Shown piece by piece: positions 24,801 to 39,800 of a DNA stretch of 64,000 nt. Numbering within the stretch: position 1 is the first letter of the stretch; every line of letters starts with the position of its first letter. The translations under genes were made by a program, and so were the position numbers. Source of the DNA: Trichopria drosophilae (taxonomy: Eukaryota; Arthropoda; Insecta; Hymenoptera; Diapriidae). Below the pieces are notes generated by a model. The model ran no database searches, had not been told where the DNA came from, and was given only the letters and a program-made list of their open reading frames with translations. Where the stretch lies: assembly GCA_030407085.1 (NCBI GenBank), contig CM059585.1:115495501-115559500 (forward strand), in the 5' to 3' direction.

Positions 24801-27800
24801 TGGTCCCTCTCCTACTGATTCCCCTCCACTGCTCCATCTTTAATTGACCGTGTTTTTATCCCCTACACGAACGATTTTTATATCCGTCACTGTATTTACA
24901 CACATTCGGGACTGCTTTAAGTCACGTGCCAATGGAGGTCAACTCTAGGGGTTGCACTGTATTTTAATACGCAGCATAACATCGTACAGTAGAGTCCTGG
25001 TATATACTTGCTCGGTCGGTTCCTCGCCTTCCTCTCCCGTCTCCTTATATTTGTCAGAAGAAGGGGAATGCCGCTTCCCCCACCCTCCTAAGTCGCGTTA
25101 CGTTCGTGACGTCACTGCAGGCCCTTCCTGAGGCCCCAGCGCGCAAGGTGGGGGAAAAGGAGAGCGGCGACAGACAAATATAACGAGACGGAACGCGGCA
25201 AATATGTTGGGACGTAAATATAGCGAGACGCAAATATACCGGGACTCTACTGTATATGAATTTTACTACGGTCGACAAACTATATTTAAGAAACACGAGG
25301 AATGTTTAATGTCATTCGACAAATAATACAAATTGCAAATGGAACGTAACATCTGAAAATTTAATGCGATATTTTATGTACCTTTATTTATTATATTATA
25401 AAAATTTGATATAATATTATTATACATTTTAATAATTTTATATAACATTATATAATATTGGTTTATATAATGGTGATTAATTTTTAGGACGTAGTGTTTT
25501 TACAATGTGATATGACATGAAAAAGCGTATACAATAACAAAAAGCTTGTTTCGTCAAGCCTCAAATTTAAAGAAAAAAATTTTATCATCCGAGATTTGTA
25601 GGATTTCTACATTTTGCAGTAAACAATAACACTAGCTGTATTAGAAATCAATAGTATTATTAATGCTATCTTAAACACGATTATATTTATGTAACATGTT
25701 TGTTGATACTTATGATCATCTTAACTTTAAAGCAACTATAAAATAGGAAAATGAAGGTTAAAGATCACATATTATTGCATAAATATTTACAGTCCTGAAT
25801 TTTGAATAATTGTTAACAGTTATCAATTTGTAATGTTTAATACGAGTTAAATTTCCTTAATAATTAATGTACAACTAGGAAACTTACTACCCTAAAATGA
25901 TTGATGACGCTACTAATAAATTTGAGGGTAGAATTCGAAATGGTCGATCCAATATAGCGGTTCGATTTAGCGTTTTTTTTTAAATGTTCATATAAATTAA
26001 TATCCTGGAGTTTTTTAAGCTGTTGATCGTGAGTGTTAGACAACGATTCTATACTAAAAATAACGACTTCGGAACTTAAATTTCTAAAATCGAAACATTT
26101 TTAATATACGCTATTTTGAATGTTTATCATACTTTTCCCAATTTGCACGTATACATAACAATAAAATGAATGCACTGAAATTATTCAACGCAGTGGTAAT
26201 ATTTTATATACAAATGTGTTTTATTGAAATTGAATTGGAGTTCCTTGGTGCGCCACTAGGTGTCGTACTAACCCATTAATAAAGTAACGCAATGTTTAGA
26301 TCCCAATTTTAATTCTTGTTTTAAACTTGAGTTACGTGTTACGTCATCTATAAATATATAAATATTCTTATATTTCGATACTAACATTGACCCTCTAAAC
26401 ATTCTCTAATTTCAGAACGATTGAACATTGTGCGTTAGAATAATCAGTGTGCCAATAGTTATTGTTGCCTTCTTATATATAGTGCACAATGATATCGCAC
26501 ACAATTTCAGGTTGACGCTATTTATAATGTAAGTTTAGCTAGCTGCAACATCCGAAAGAGACACGTGCATGCCGTTACGTGCGTTGACACGTGTGCATGT
26601 GCGTAGTATACGAGAATCGGATAAAGGCCGTTAAACAAAAAATTATACAAAAAGACAACATCGACGTAGAATAGCCCCGGTTTAAAAAAATTGATATCAC
26701 TAACGAGAGATCGATAGTTGTATTAATTTCCATTAATCCTTCCAACTTTGTGATCTGTGGCACATTTCTTCGAATAAGTTTCTTGTATACGCGATCAATT
26801 GAAGGACTACAGTTGCATTCCATTACGTGGATTGGCTTGAAATGCATTGTAGTATCTTTATTTAATAATAAAACATGTTTCACAATTTTATCGAGTCTAA
26901 TCTTAAATTGATGTAATTAACGTGATTTAAGGTTTTGTAATTTCTAACATTAAATTAACAATAGAGTTGTAATCGTATTTTGAATGTAGCAGTAAGAACA
27001 AGTAAATAATTAATTTTGTTAATGAAGGTTGTTCTTTCTAATAGCAGTTTTGTTAAAGTTTAATAGATGGTATTTGATTATTTCTATTTCTATTTGATAC
27101 AGACATTATTTTCCAAAATATGTGACTGCCATTTACAAAATTTATTATCTTGATATAGTCTCCAATGCAACCATGAAGGTCAAACTAAAGATCACGGTAG
27201 AATTGGGAAGGGAAAAATTATACAATTCTATTCCTACCTACTTATACGTATTTTGGAGAAATAAGATTTAGAATTTTATAATTCATCCCCATCTAGTTAA
27301 TCGTGACCTTTGATTTAACCTTGAATATGATATAGGAAGTAATTTTAAAAGCATAAAATGTTACAACAGACCATGACCATGACATAAAATTTACCACAAT
27401 TCAACCTGATTTCGGTTGGCCGAGCGTACAGTTTACCATGATTGTGATCAAGGTCGTAATCAAGGTCATATTGTGGCATAGTTTTTTTTCAAAATTTCCA
27501 GAAACAATGCAGACTCGTCTTTGCAAAATCAACCCGAATTAATATGATTTGATATTTCTGATGAGCCAATACCAAACACATAATGAATTTGGCTATAAAT
27601 GACGTTCAAGGTCAAATCTAAAGCTACGATTGAACAGCGTAGAGAAAACATTCAAAGATTTAGGTTTAAAACCTTTTTTTTCTCGTAATGCATTCCTCTC
27701 GAAAGTTGTTGGGTCATTTGTATATACATTCAACCATAAGGTAAAAAAAACATGGAATCTTTTGATATTCATGTCAACAATACACCTCAAAAGATGAAGG

Positions 27801-30800
27801 TCAATTCTCAAATTTCAACAAGGAATCGAATGATGACCTTGAACTTGACCTTGGCTGACATATTCAAGGACGATTCGGGGTCAAATTTAACTTAAATAGA
27901 AACACATAGTTTTTTCAATCGAAAATTGAAGAGGCGGAACATTTTACTAACAAATGCAGTCATCAAGTTAGAGGGTAACATTGACCCCTAAGGGTTAAAT
28001 AAAGGTCAAATTAGGTTACATAATATTATTAGAATTATTAAATGTAATCGAGAGTATTGACACGATCTGAATATATATAGCCTGTTGATTATAGTCAAGT
28101 AGCGTCAAGGTCATGTAATTAGTGGTTCAATGATACTTTGACTCGATCCATATTCGATGCTTATATGGATGACAAATTTCTCGATCTTTTAATTGACTAT
28201 ATGAAAAATGTGTTTTTAATTAAGAATTTAAAATTGAAAATGACACGCAAGGTCAAATTCAAGGTTATAGCCACCATTTGATTCCATAATAAAAATTATA
28301 TGATTGACCTTTATTTGTGTAGATCAATCGTAATATATATATAATCATGATATGTTCCCGTAATTTTAGCATAAACAAAAACATGTAATTTCGAATAGAC
28401 CACTAAGATACACAGTTAAATACTAGCAGTGATTTGTGTAGGATTAATAACTTTTTAAGGCTCAAACGTAAACTAAATAACATAAGTAAACCTAAAATCT
28501 TTCGGTTTAGACTGCTCTTTAAGGATTTTTATTACAAAGTACTGTTTAAATCAACAAGCAGTAATTAAAAGCTCCTAATAGAAAGTTAGTTATGCCTTAC
28601 CTGAAAATATGTAGTAGTCGTAACCTAAAGAAAAAAATCGGAAAACTTATTTGCGATTATGGTCAACAGTGAAATTTGATTTCTTTTTTTTTTTTGAAAC
28701 CGTCACTAAAACTTTTATATTTTTTTTTTAAATTGAAACTCGATATCCAATAATCATGATTTATTGTACTCACGTTATGGAAGGAGTTGATTACGAGCCA
28801 GATTTACAGGGTTCGATTCGTGAACGGGACACATTTTTTTTTAATAAATTAAATTTATTCAGTTCTAAAAATAATTTTGTTAGGTCGTTAACTCATGCAA
28901 CTTACGTTCTGACTTGTCTAAAAAGATGACTTTTATAAATTTTTATTATTCGGGGAAATTTTCGAATTGAAACATTTTGATGGGGAATTAGATTTTCATG
29001 GTACTTGACGTTTCAAAAATATTTCTGTTTGTTGTAATAAATTTGTAAAAATTCATTTATTTTTTCCGAAAAAGTAACTCGTTCGATTTCCTCATCAGCA
29101 GCGCCTGCATAGTCGTTAACAATCATTCATGAAACGAAGAATGTAAATGATAGTAACAGGAAAATGCACGTCTATAGGTAGGTCATCGGGTGCGATTAGA
29201 AATAAACTTTCGATTCTCAAGGTGCATACGATAAATTGCAGAGGATGCACCTTGGTCGAAATCCAATTGGCTCTTACCAGAGATAATCGATCGTCGATGA
29301 GAGGAGAAACTTAATCTGTAATTACTACAACGATCTGATTATACACTGTTTTCGTTTTATTGTGTCAGGATTTCCTACGAGTTATTTTCGCATGCGATTC
29401 TCATAACGGTTTCTCGACGGAAGATATTTCGATTTTGATTTTATGTTTCGCATTTTCGCTACACATGCACTTTTATTGCCTTCTGCAATAAGCACTTTAT
29501 CTTTGCTGAATTAGTCAGACAATAAATATGATACTTTCGTTGTTATTGTGCAGTAGGAAACTAAACATTTCTATCTCAGGGGCATTGTAAATTTATTCCA
29601 TGTTATTTTCAAGAAAAAGTATCACAATGATTCCGTAGTTATCATTAATAAATCGATAAAAGACTCAATTTTTAAATATTTTATACATTTCATTTGAATT
29701 GATTTCTATAATCCAGACATAAGGAGATATGTCGAAAGATGATAAATGATTGTTTTCAAATAAACTGCTGCCGTACTGATTATGTAAGTTGGAAGATGGA
29801 ACCCTAACAATTTTAAATGCAAATGCAATGCATATAAGATTTTAAAGTTGAAATTTCGATAATAAAAATATTCTCTTTTCAATCAGAGTAAGAATAATAA
29901 AAAATGATTTGTTGAAATGCTATTTAGAAGAATAGGGAAGTCTTATTTTCCACGTACAATTTTGAAATTTACAGAAAAACAGATTTCAAAATATAGATTT
30001 TTTGATGCAGTGTGCGTAAAGTGCGGCTGTCCAACTAATCTCACGGAAAAAACTTGTATGCACTTGTATCGAAAACTTACTATTTTAGCTCCATGAGAAA
30101 ATAGGTTTTATAATCCATTTACGCCGGGAATTACATTGTTGTCACTTGAATTTTGATTTCACTGGTATTTGGCTTCAAATATATGTATCCTATTATTTTC
30201 GATGGCGCTCTTCAAGATTCTGATGTTAAAATTGGGTTTCAGTCAGGAATTTCAATATGGCACCAAATTTGAAAAAATTACAAAAAATTATGAAATTTTA
30301 TTCTTATCAATCGTTTTCCAAATATCAGCGTAGTGGGATTATATTCAAACTATGAAGAAAAGCGAAGAAAATATTTAAATTTTTAGCAAATGCGTTTATA
30401 GTCAACTTTGCTTCAATGACCTCGAAATGATGTTCCCATTCAACATTTCTTTGAACAATTTCTGGACGATGTAACTCAAAAACTATGAATTTAAAAAGAA
30501 ATGAAAAGAACAAAATGTTTGAACCAAATTCTGACATTTTTCCAGATTTTGTAAACGATAATTTGAGAAAAATTGTAAAATTGTCTAAAAATGTCATTAA
30601 TTTTTTCTCCACTATCAGAATATTGTTGACAAAAAGTTGGTACATCCTTTGATGATGATTTGAGGAAGTTGCAAACAAAAAATGATTATAATTTTTTATT
30701 GAATGTACCAACATTTTTTCAGAATTTATTGTAAAAGTGAAACATTTTTTTTAAATTCAAATAAATATATATATATATATATTTCCATTTTAAAAAAATG

Positions 30801-33800
30801 TTGCAAACAAAAAATGAAATTTTTATATATTTCAATTTTAAAAAAATGTTGTACCTTTAAAACAAATTCTGAAAAAATGTTGGTACATTCAAGAAAAAAT
30901 TATAATCATTTTTTGTTTGCAACTTCCTCAAATCATCATCAAAGGATGTGCCAACTTTTTGTCAACAATATTTTGATAGTGGAGACAAAATTAATGACAT
31001 TTTTAGACAATTTTATAGCTGAAACACAATTTTTACCTCGCAAAGATTTTTTACCTTAAAAAAGAGAATATAATACAGACAGCATTATTAATTAATATAG
31101 ATCAATAGAATTGTAAAAACTGTATATAAACAAAAACATTTCTATCTCTTATGTATTAAATTTTACTTATGATTCATTTATTATTTTTATTTTATATTTC
31201 ATTAAAAGTTTTCCAGAAATTTTTATTTCAACTTACCTCAATGTTTCGCGAGTTCCTTATAATCGTGAATGGGATACATTGTGAGTTTTACGACTCCACT
31301 CACGTTTTATTGCCTGAATAATAAAATACTAAAAATGAATGAAGTTCATGATATAAATAGTGAGATTCTAAGCTTTTCACATTGTCGAACATTTTCCAAC
31401 ACTTAACAAGAAATTTTAATTTCATCTTGTTTATTTTCTGTTTTTTATTTTTATTTCAATATAGCCGCATTTACATTTTATTTTATTTCGATAATATCCA
31501 GTAAGATATGAGACTAATTCCGCGATACTTTTAATATTTGATCTATAACAAAATATTTTGTTTATTGTCCCCTCAAATGCAAAGTTGTTTTCGTTGTTTT
31601 AAGAGGTGCAAAGACCAAAAATCAATTGCAAACTATTAAGTCATGTAACAACTTAACGCGTGTTACCAATATAAAGAAATGAACATTAACATAATCCACT
31701 GTATAAAAAAAATGTTTTGTTCATCAATAACTAAATTAATCATCTTCATGTATAATTCCCTAAATATGAAAAGTATCACGGAATGTCTCATGTATATAAT
31801 TTGAAATTAAACATTTTTGACGACAGAACGTTTTTTTATCTTATGGACAACAGCAAAATTTTATTTGAAACACGATATCTAATAATCATTATTCTTGTAT
31901 TTAGCGAGAAGAGTTGTTGCAGTCACGTAATGGAAGGAATCGATTAGAGCCTGATTTACAGGGTTCGATTCCTGAGCGCGCCACTTTTTTTATAATAAAT
32001 TAAAAACATTGGAATCTATAAATAATTTTTAATTAAATAATGTAATTGTGAATTAAACATAGATTTATCAAAATAATGCAGTTTAGAAAAGTCAAGAAAA
32101 TTTATGAATTTGTATCCTCGAAGGCGCCCAAGTAATTCTTAAATACAAAATCGTATCACCTGTTAAAAAATGCCCTTATTGACTACTTACTTAATAACAA
32201 ATCTTGGGTGTATAAATTTAGTATTGGCAACAGAAACAATGGGAATAACACTGGATTAAAAACAAACAATTCTAGGAAAGTCTGTACATAATATGCCATT
32301 TACTCCCATTAATTTATAAAAAATTATCGTGCAATCAACCTATTTACTTGGTAGACGTACTAAACAACATAATTTACTAATGCTGCAAAACGTTCAAGCG
32401 TTAGAAGCGATAATTTCAATTTTGAGATCATTACTCCAATTCGACTTGGAATTGGATTAAAACAATATCAGACCTACTTGTGGCCGATGACAAACGCTTT
32501 TTCTTTTATTGTCCTTGTCGGTCTCGGAAATGGCATGGCTCTAGTATATGAATCATTCAGAAAATGAGAAAGAGAGAAAAACTGCACATGCATGCCCCTT
32601 TGTATTACTCCGTATGCCAGCAAGTCTCGTCGGAAACTTATCAGAAGGAAGTGCACGTGTTTTGAATCGCGTGTAAGTCCGATACACTTGCAAACACTCG
32701 TTAAAGGAGTTCATTAACCGAATCTAACTAATTCAAGAGAGATTTTTAATTTTCTTTCATCTCTCCCTCTTTAGTGTTCTGAAAAAAATGACCTAGATTA
32801 TCTAAATGTCCTGGAGTGAAATATCACTCTTTATAGAGTAACGAAGTAAGCTACTCTTGAAAGCATTAAGGAGTTATTTTTTATGTACATAATAAACATT
32901 TAGTCGAAATAGATTTTTTTGTTTATTCAATTATATTTTCTTATAAATGTCCCCACAATAATGTAGGTAAGTAATGTGTAACGTTAGTATGAATCCAGTG
33001 AGTGTATATTTCCAGAGGGAATTTTTGTCACTGATTGTCAGAAAATCGTGTCGCTTGCGAGAAAATACAAGAGACAGCGCCATCTGCCTCCTTCGGTACT
33101 CACCTGTACGTCATAAGCCACGCAATGTAGGTGTGTTAACGTTAGCTTGTATTCCTATAGTTACTATTATATTTGCTAATCTCAAACTCAATGAACCAAA
33201 TCAAAACCAAAAACAGTGTAATTTAAAAATTACATAAAACAATGTCTATCGAAATTTTTCTCTCCGTGTTCTTAATACACTAAATAGAAAAAGATATTTA
33301 ATTTTATGTATTGCACATAAATAAACTACATAGAGTATTTGAAACTGCAAATTACGTAGTCATTAACGGTTCTAAATTGATGGAATATTTAGTTTTAAGA
33401 GAAGATAAATGCCAATTGGAAATTAGGCAATAAACGGTAAAAAGAGGCATTTTTATACTGTGTTATGGTAGGTTTTTGGAGGAGTGAAGTTGTACTTAGT
33501 TAAGTAGTAGTAATTAGGTTAACTAATTCGACTTACTTCTGGTCAAGTGAATGTATGGTTTTGTTTATTACGTTTAGGGTACAATAAACATTTTCAAATT
33601 ATTAAACTAGGGTTTAAAATATTAATCATTATTTTAAAGTAAGGATTAATCATAATTTTAAGAAAATAATGTAATCCAACGACTGAAATGAATTATATTT
33701 ATTAGCTATAAAAAAATTAAAGGAACTAATCAGATTGTTAGTTAATATATCACAATCTATTAAAGCCAACTTTCACTCATTTTAAAAAATAGAGGAAAAA

Positions 33801-36800
33801 ATAATCTGTTAATCATCAAAAAAGTGCTACATCCCTTTTAATTAATTTTCTAATATCGAGGTTATGTTCATAATTGGTGTACATTAGTGTAATGTTTCCC
33901 GATAGATGGCTGCACTTCAATTGCCAATAACTGTTTGAATCGTAAAATAATACTTGTATTAAATGATCTTTCACACACTTATATAATCGTTTAATTGCGG
34001 GTGATTTATCACGTTCGATTGTTTAGATTTTAGGAATTAATGAAATGTAACAAAATTTAGAATCTTGCGACAGTAAAATATCTCAGTGAATTTTTGTTTC
34101 TCTTCTTTTTTCTTTTCTCTTTTCTTCTCTTCTCTTTTCTCTTCTTTTCTCTTCTCTTTTCTCTTCTTTTCTCTTCTCTTTTATTTTCTCTTCTCTTTTC
34201 TTTTCTTTTCTCTTCTTTTCTCTTCTCTTTTATTTTCTCTTCTCTTTTCTTTTCTTTTCTCTTCTCTTCTTTTCTTCTCTTTCTTTTCTCTTCCCTTCTT
34301 TTCTTCTCTTTCTTTTCTCTTCCCTTCTTTTCTTCTCTTTCTTTTCTCTTCTCTTCTTTTCTTCTCTTTCTTTTCTCTTTCTTTTCTTCTCTTTTCTTTT
34401 CTTTTCTTATCTTTTCTCTTCTTTTCTCTTCTCTTCTCTTTTATTTTCTCTTCTTTTCTCTTCTCTTTTCTTCTCTTTTCTTTTCTCTTCTCTTTTCTTT
34501 TCTCTTCTCTTTTATTTTATTTTCTCTTTTCTTTTCTTTTCTCTTCTCTTCTTTTCTTCTCTTTCTTTTCTCTTCCCTTCTTTTCTTCTCTTTCTTTTCT
34601 CTTTCTTTTCTTTTCTTTTCTTATCTTCTTTTTTCTTTTCTCTTCTTTTCTCTTCTTTTCTCTTCTTTTCTCTTCTCTTTTCTCTTCTTTTTTCTTCTTT
34701 TCTCTTCTTTTCTCTTTTCTTTTCTCTTCTTTTCTCTTCTCTTTTCTTTTCTCTTCTCTTCTTTTTTTCTCTCTTTCCTTTCTCTTTCTTTTCTTTTATT
34801 TAATTTTTTCATATTATATTATCAAAATCGGCTTCATAACTAAGAATGAAGTTAATTTTATTTATTACGACATACGAAAATAATGATATATTAAATAATA
34901 AAAATATTGAAATTAACTAAGCCGATACAATTTATTTAACTAAAACAGTAGTTATTTTTACTACTTTCAAGTTTAAATTTTTAAATCTTTTGCAGATATT
35001 TTAGTTAATATAAGAGACAAATTGTAAACAATTCTCGAATTGTATTAGTAGTTTAAAGAATTAAAATAGTTATTTCAAGTCCATTAATTAGTTACAATAA
35101 CTGTGACGATGGTTAACATATTTAGTACAGAAAAAAATAATTCTTTAAAAATTTGGTTGAAATTAAAAAATAAATAGAGCAAACTAATTCTGCGCGTATT
35201 TTAATGATCTGTTGAATTATCGCAATATTGAGACAAGAAAATTAAATCGGAATCTGAACGCGTTGTATAAATTATCATTCACAAATCTTAGCGAGCAAAC
35301 AATATCGAAACGACAAATGTTATTGTTTTATCTTATCGCGATTAGCGCCACGGGTTTTTCTGACGAGGGCGGCAAACGTTTTTAGTGCGTGATGTAATTA
35401 AAACATTTATTTATCGCTCGATTATATGAAAATGTTGGGAAATTATTGAGCTTTTCATATTTACCGACTTTGCTACTATATTCCTCAAGATTAAACGATA
35501 ACTGTACAACGTTGCAATAAATTGTGACGGTCAAATTATGCGTCTAATTAAGTATTTTGTTAAGTACACATTTAAATTGTATTGTATAATTAAAATTACA
35601 AAACTACTATTTCTTTTCATGAAATTAAAAGTAAAAAAGGGTCATCGTCAGTTACTTATATTATATGTAAGATTATATTACCAAGGGAGAGGGGACATCT
35701 ACGCGATCAATAATAGTGATTTATTATTTGGAATAGTACCAGCGATAACGATTTCTGTAACTTTACTTTCGAAGATATGATCAATTAAAATATAATTTTC
35801 AGTATCTATCTTAGTAACAAAATTTTCGCAATTGTACTTTATGTCTTATTTTTTTTGTTCTTAGTACGTTAAGTGCTGAGACGTTAGTAAGTGCATCATG
35901 TAGGCTAAATATTAACTACTAACTATAAAAAGTATATATTTTAAAAAATTACTCTATGGGATCCATACTAAAGTTGATATTTTTGTTATTTAGATGTTCA
36001 CACTAATTCGAATTACTTATTTAATTGCTCGTTTTCGCAGTGGAATTTACAATCCAAGATTACGATTAACCAATTTTTTTGTTAAATTATATGTTTTAAT
36101 ATTTATATAATTATGTACTGAATTTAACATTTCCTACATTCTTAGTAACTTAGCGAAATTGTAATGAGTTTATTGCAATAATAAGTAAATAAATAAAGGT
36201 AAACAAACATAATAAGACAATAAATATATTAAGTCTGTTCCAATTTTATTTGATTAGTTCACAGATTAAAAATGTTAATTTCAAACATTAAAATTTTGAC
36301 AAAAATTCGTAGTAAATTACGTCTTTAACTTCTGGTCATAGTTAAATAGCTTCAACTGCATTAGTTGCAGTAATTAATCATGACTAGTTAAATGATGTAA
36401 GAATATAATTAATAAAATGAAATTTAAAAAATGTTTGATTAAATTTAAAAAAATGTCAGAATAATTTAACTAGATATTTGTACAAATTTAACTGCCAATT
36501 ACTAACTTATATAAAAATAATGAAATTAGGTAATCAAATGTAATTTACCTAATCCGAAAAGCAGTTCGTTTTATTATTGTATTAAATTTATTATAATCAT
36601 TTTATAAAATTTTTTCAATATTCCACTAAAATATGCGCGTTAGTTAATTACTAAAACTAAAAATATTCGACTAAAAATGTTACAACAAATCGTGACCCAT
36701 CACTATTACAAATATATTTTATATGTTGCATAACATTTCCATTTTAGAATTTGTAAAACTTCATAATATTCTACTGACAATAAATTATCGTTCTACTTAA

Positions 36801-39800
36801 GAATATTATCGTAAATTCATGAAAGTTTATTGAAAACCATGCGTTTACTTATGGGGTATTAAAGTTCTCCACTGATAAAGTAGGAATTTTCACTAAAAAC
36901 CGGAAATAAAAAATTACTGAATTGATTTTTCAAAATTCGAGCTCTGTACGGATGATTCTAATTGCTATAAATGAACTCCGGAAAAACCAAAGAATATTAT
37001 TGAAAATTAACCGAGAATTTTCAGAAGTAGATGATTTTTGCTCATTTCCGAAAATTCCCAATGAATTCTTTAGAAATCTCTCTAATGTTTTATAAGATAT
37101 CACGTAAAATGTTTAGCATGGCATGTGTAAAGCATATATTTTCTATTATTTAGACTTTTCAACATAGTAAAAATACTTAAAAAATTACCAAATCTCTTTC
37201 GAGGGTAAAATAAGCGATCTTATTTCATCCTTATTTTGTTTTTAGACATAGTAATTTTGGACAAAAACAAAGGCTTGTTCCCTGGTCGTTTGTCCTTGTG
37301 TTGTATACACATGGATAAAAATAGATACAAAGGAGCTTGAATAAAAAAATTCTATTTCATTTCCAAAATTAAATAGGACAATTTCTACTCCATTGAGTGA
37401 AATTTGTCTCCTCCTTTTGTATTTGCTAATTCCTAACAAACACTCGTTCTTTATAAATCGAGCATATTTTTTGATATTGCAATCATCTCTGTTGATTTTT
37501 CAAATCAGTCCACGTGGAGTTTGAGCAAAAAAAGAATTCGCGAAGTAATTGCGTTCTTAACAACAAGTGCATTATGACTAAAGTTCATTAAAGCGGACGT
37601 TATTATTTATATGCGCAAACTTTCATACAAGTTGTCGTCCATGAGAATGCACGCGTGCATGTATTTTCGTTACGATTATTCACTATCTCTTACATTTGGT
37701 TTATTTACGAGCTCATTATTTACGCCCCAATGCACTTTCTTTAATACATTTTGAAACACATGTACTCTGAAGATGATTGCTGTTTTCCTGAAAAAGATTA
37801 TTTGGGAGTTAAGATTTATTTACTTGGCATTGTTTGAAACAATTATAAAGTTGCAAAATTTACATAATACGTCTTCCTAGTATTTTGACAAATTAACAAT
37901 ATATTTTTCTGCAAGTATTTATAAAAAATTTTGGCAACACTAGAAAATGATATGTTGAAAACTTTCAATGTTTACAAAACACCGAACTGTTACAAGAAAA
38001 AATGGTGAATTCACAACAAAGTTTGTAAAGTTACAACAAAAATGTAGAATTTTTTAATCATTCGGTTCTCGTCATTATTTGAGATGTTTACTTTATTAAA
38101 GTGTTAGTGGTTGTTATTAGTATATAATAATTTTAAAACTAGAACCCTAAGAATAAATGCTGAGTCGTAGATTGTTTTTGTCTATGAGAGGTCAATTATT
38201 TATTTATTTATTATTAATATATGTACCAAATGATTCTTAAAAATTATTTACAATTATTTTGCTAAATTGGACCTCATGCTCTTACTGTTAGAAATAATAG
38301 GCGGGGAAAATTTTAAGTTTGCATAACCAAAATATTGACAAATTTACCCTCTAAAGGTGACGTGAAGGTCAAATGCTTATTTTAAGTGGAAAACACGAAA
38401 TTGTGCTTGCTAAGGTACACATAGGAATTAGGGATATCAAGAGGGACATAACTTCGTGACATTGTTATTATTTTCAAGGTCGTAAATTGCTATTAATATA
38501 TATATATATATATACTAATGTCGAATTTTACCCTTTTTAGTTCTAAAAATCCTCCAGCTTTTGTACCTAGAAATATAATTGTTATGAACACATACTCCCA
38601 CACTATCAGAGTGTCACAATTTTGAGGTTAAACTTTATCTGTCTAAAGGTCAAATTTAGTATTATGAAGATATGAACAGATAACATTTTCGATTTTTTTA
38701 ATTGCGGCAACATTACTAACACTGTCCGATAAAAAAATACCTACCATTGAAATACCTTTGAAGGTCATTGTCAAGATCATATTCAAAGTAACTGACAGAT
38801 AGCTGCTGGGGGAAAAACAAAACAATCTTAGCTATGTTTTAGGAACCGTCGTTTTCATTTTATTCTGTTATAAGAAATGTAATAATAATAATAAATATTA
38901 TGAAATAAAAATTACGTGGTAAATAAATTAACATTTTCTCCTTTTCAGCTGATGGAGTTACGTATTCTTTCGGAGTTTTCTTCAAGGAATTGATTGTCTA
39001 CTTCAAGGACACCCAAGCAGCAACTTCACTCATCGCTTCAATTCTAGTCGGTGTCACATTATGTTCAGGTAATTGAAAACTACGAAGTAATCAATTTAGC
39101 ATATATGTTCTAAAGTGCGGTGAAACCCCTCGCCTCAAGTTGGCCTTTCCCCCACTAATTTCCTCTAGGCTCCTCTTCCTACTTCTCCTCCCACCTTAAC
39201 TGACCGTGTGGGGGGTGCTAATCCCCCCTCCACGAACGATTTTCATGACCTGCGCTGTATTTACACAGTTGCGGACCTGCTTAATATCATGTGACAATAA
39301 AATGGGCGGGACCTATCGTTTCCAGTGCGAGAGGGAGGAAGTCCCAGTATAGGTCAACTCGAGGGGTTGCACTAGATATCATCCAGAACTACAACTCGAT
39401 TGCATTGTTATTAACTTTTAAGGAGTATTTTCTTTACAGGAGAGTAAAACATTCAAGTAGTTATCCGGAAAAATATGATCCCATACAATTTACCCATTTT
39501 GTTATTCGAAGTTGTCAAGATAAAAGAAATAGATATATTTTTAATCTGTTTCGGAGCTCTTTTACGAGGTTTTTTTAATATACGTCAAATTTTAGTGACG
39601 TCCTATTTAATTTCAATATTTTCGGTTAGGAAGTCACGTTTTCGACTAGGTAGCTTATACTATCCTTTAAGGGTGTTCTAAAGTGGTGCCGGTAAGATAG
39701 GCAGTTTGACTAAAAAACATAAATTAAAGATGACTGAATAACATTTTCAAACTTCGAGCTCTGTGAAGACAATTCTAATTACTATAAACGATTTCCTAGA

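Larger units (their letters stand above)
15409..38948 (+). other. MCT intron 1 (23.5 kb)
   Basis: Very long first coding intron, the usual place for regulatory sequence. It holds a CT microsatellite (15787-15830), several MITEs (23444-23595, 24779-24962, 24985-25254), two related tRNA-derived elements (28655-28860, 31840-32005), an inverted repeat (30576-31015), a polypyrimidine tract (34091-34799) and AGGTCA-rich stretches (27177-28320, 38350-38785). No nested gene is supported. Open frames such as 20065-20394 (minus, 109 codons) have no recognised domain. Confidence 0.75.

Noticed and set aside
34086..34883. Long Phe/Leu/Ser open frames and the Lys/Glu/Arg frame on the other strand
   Set aside because: Produced by the polypyrimidine tract; no start context, domain or splice support.
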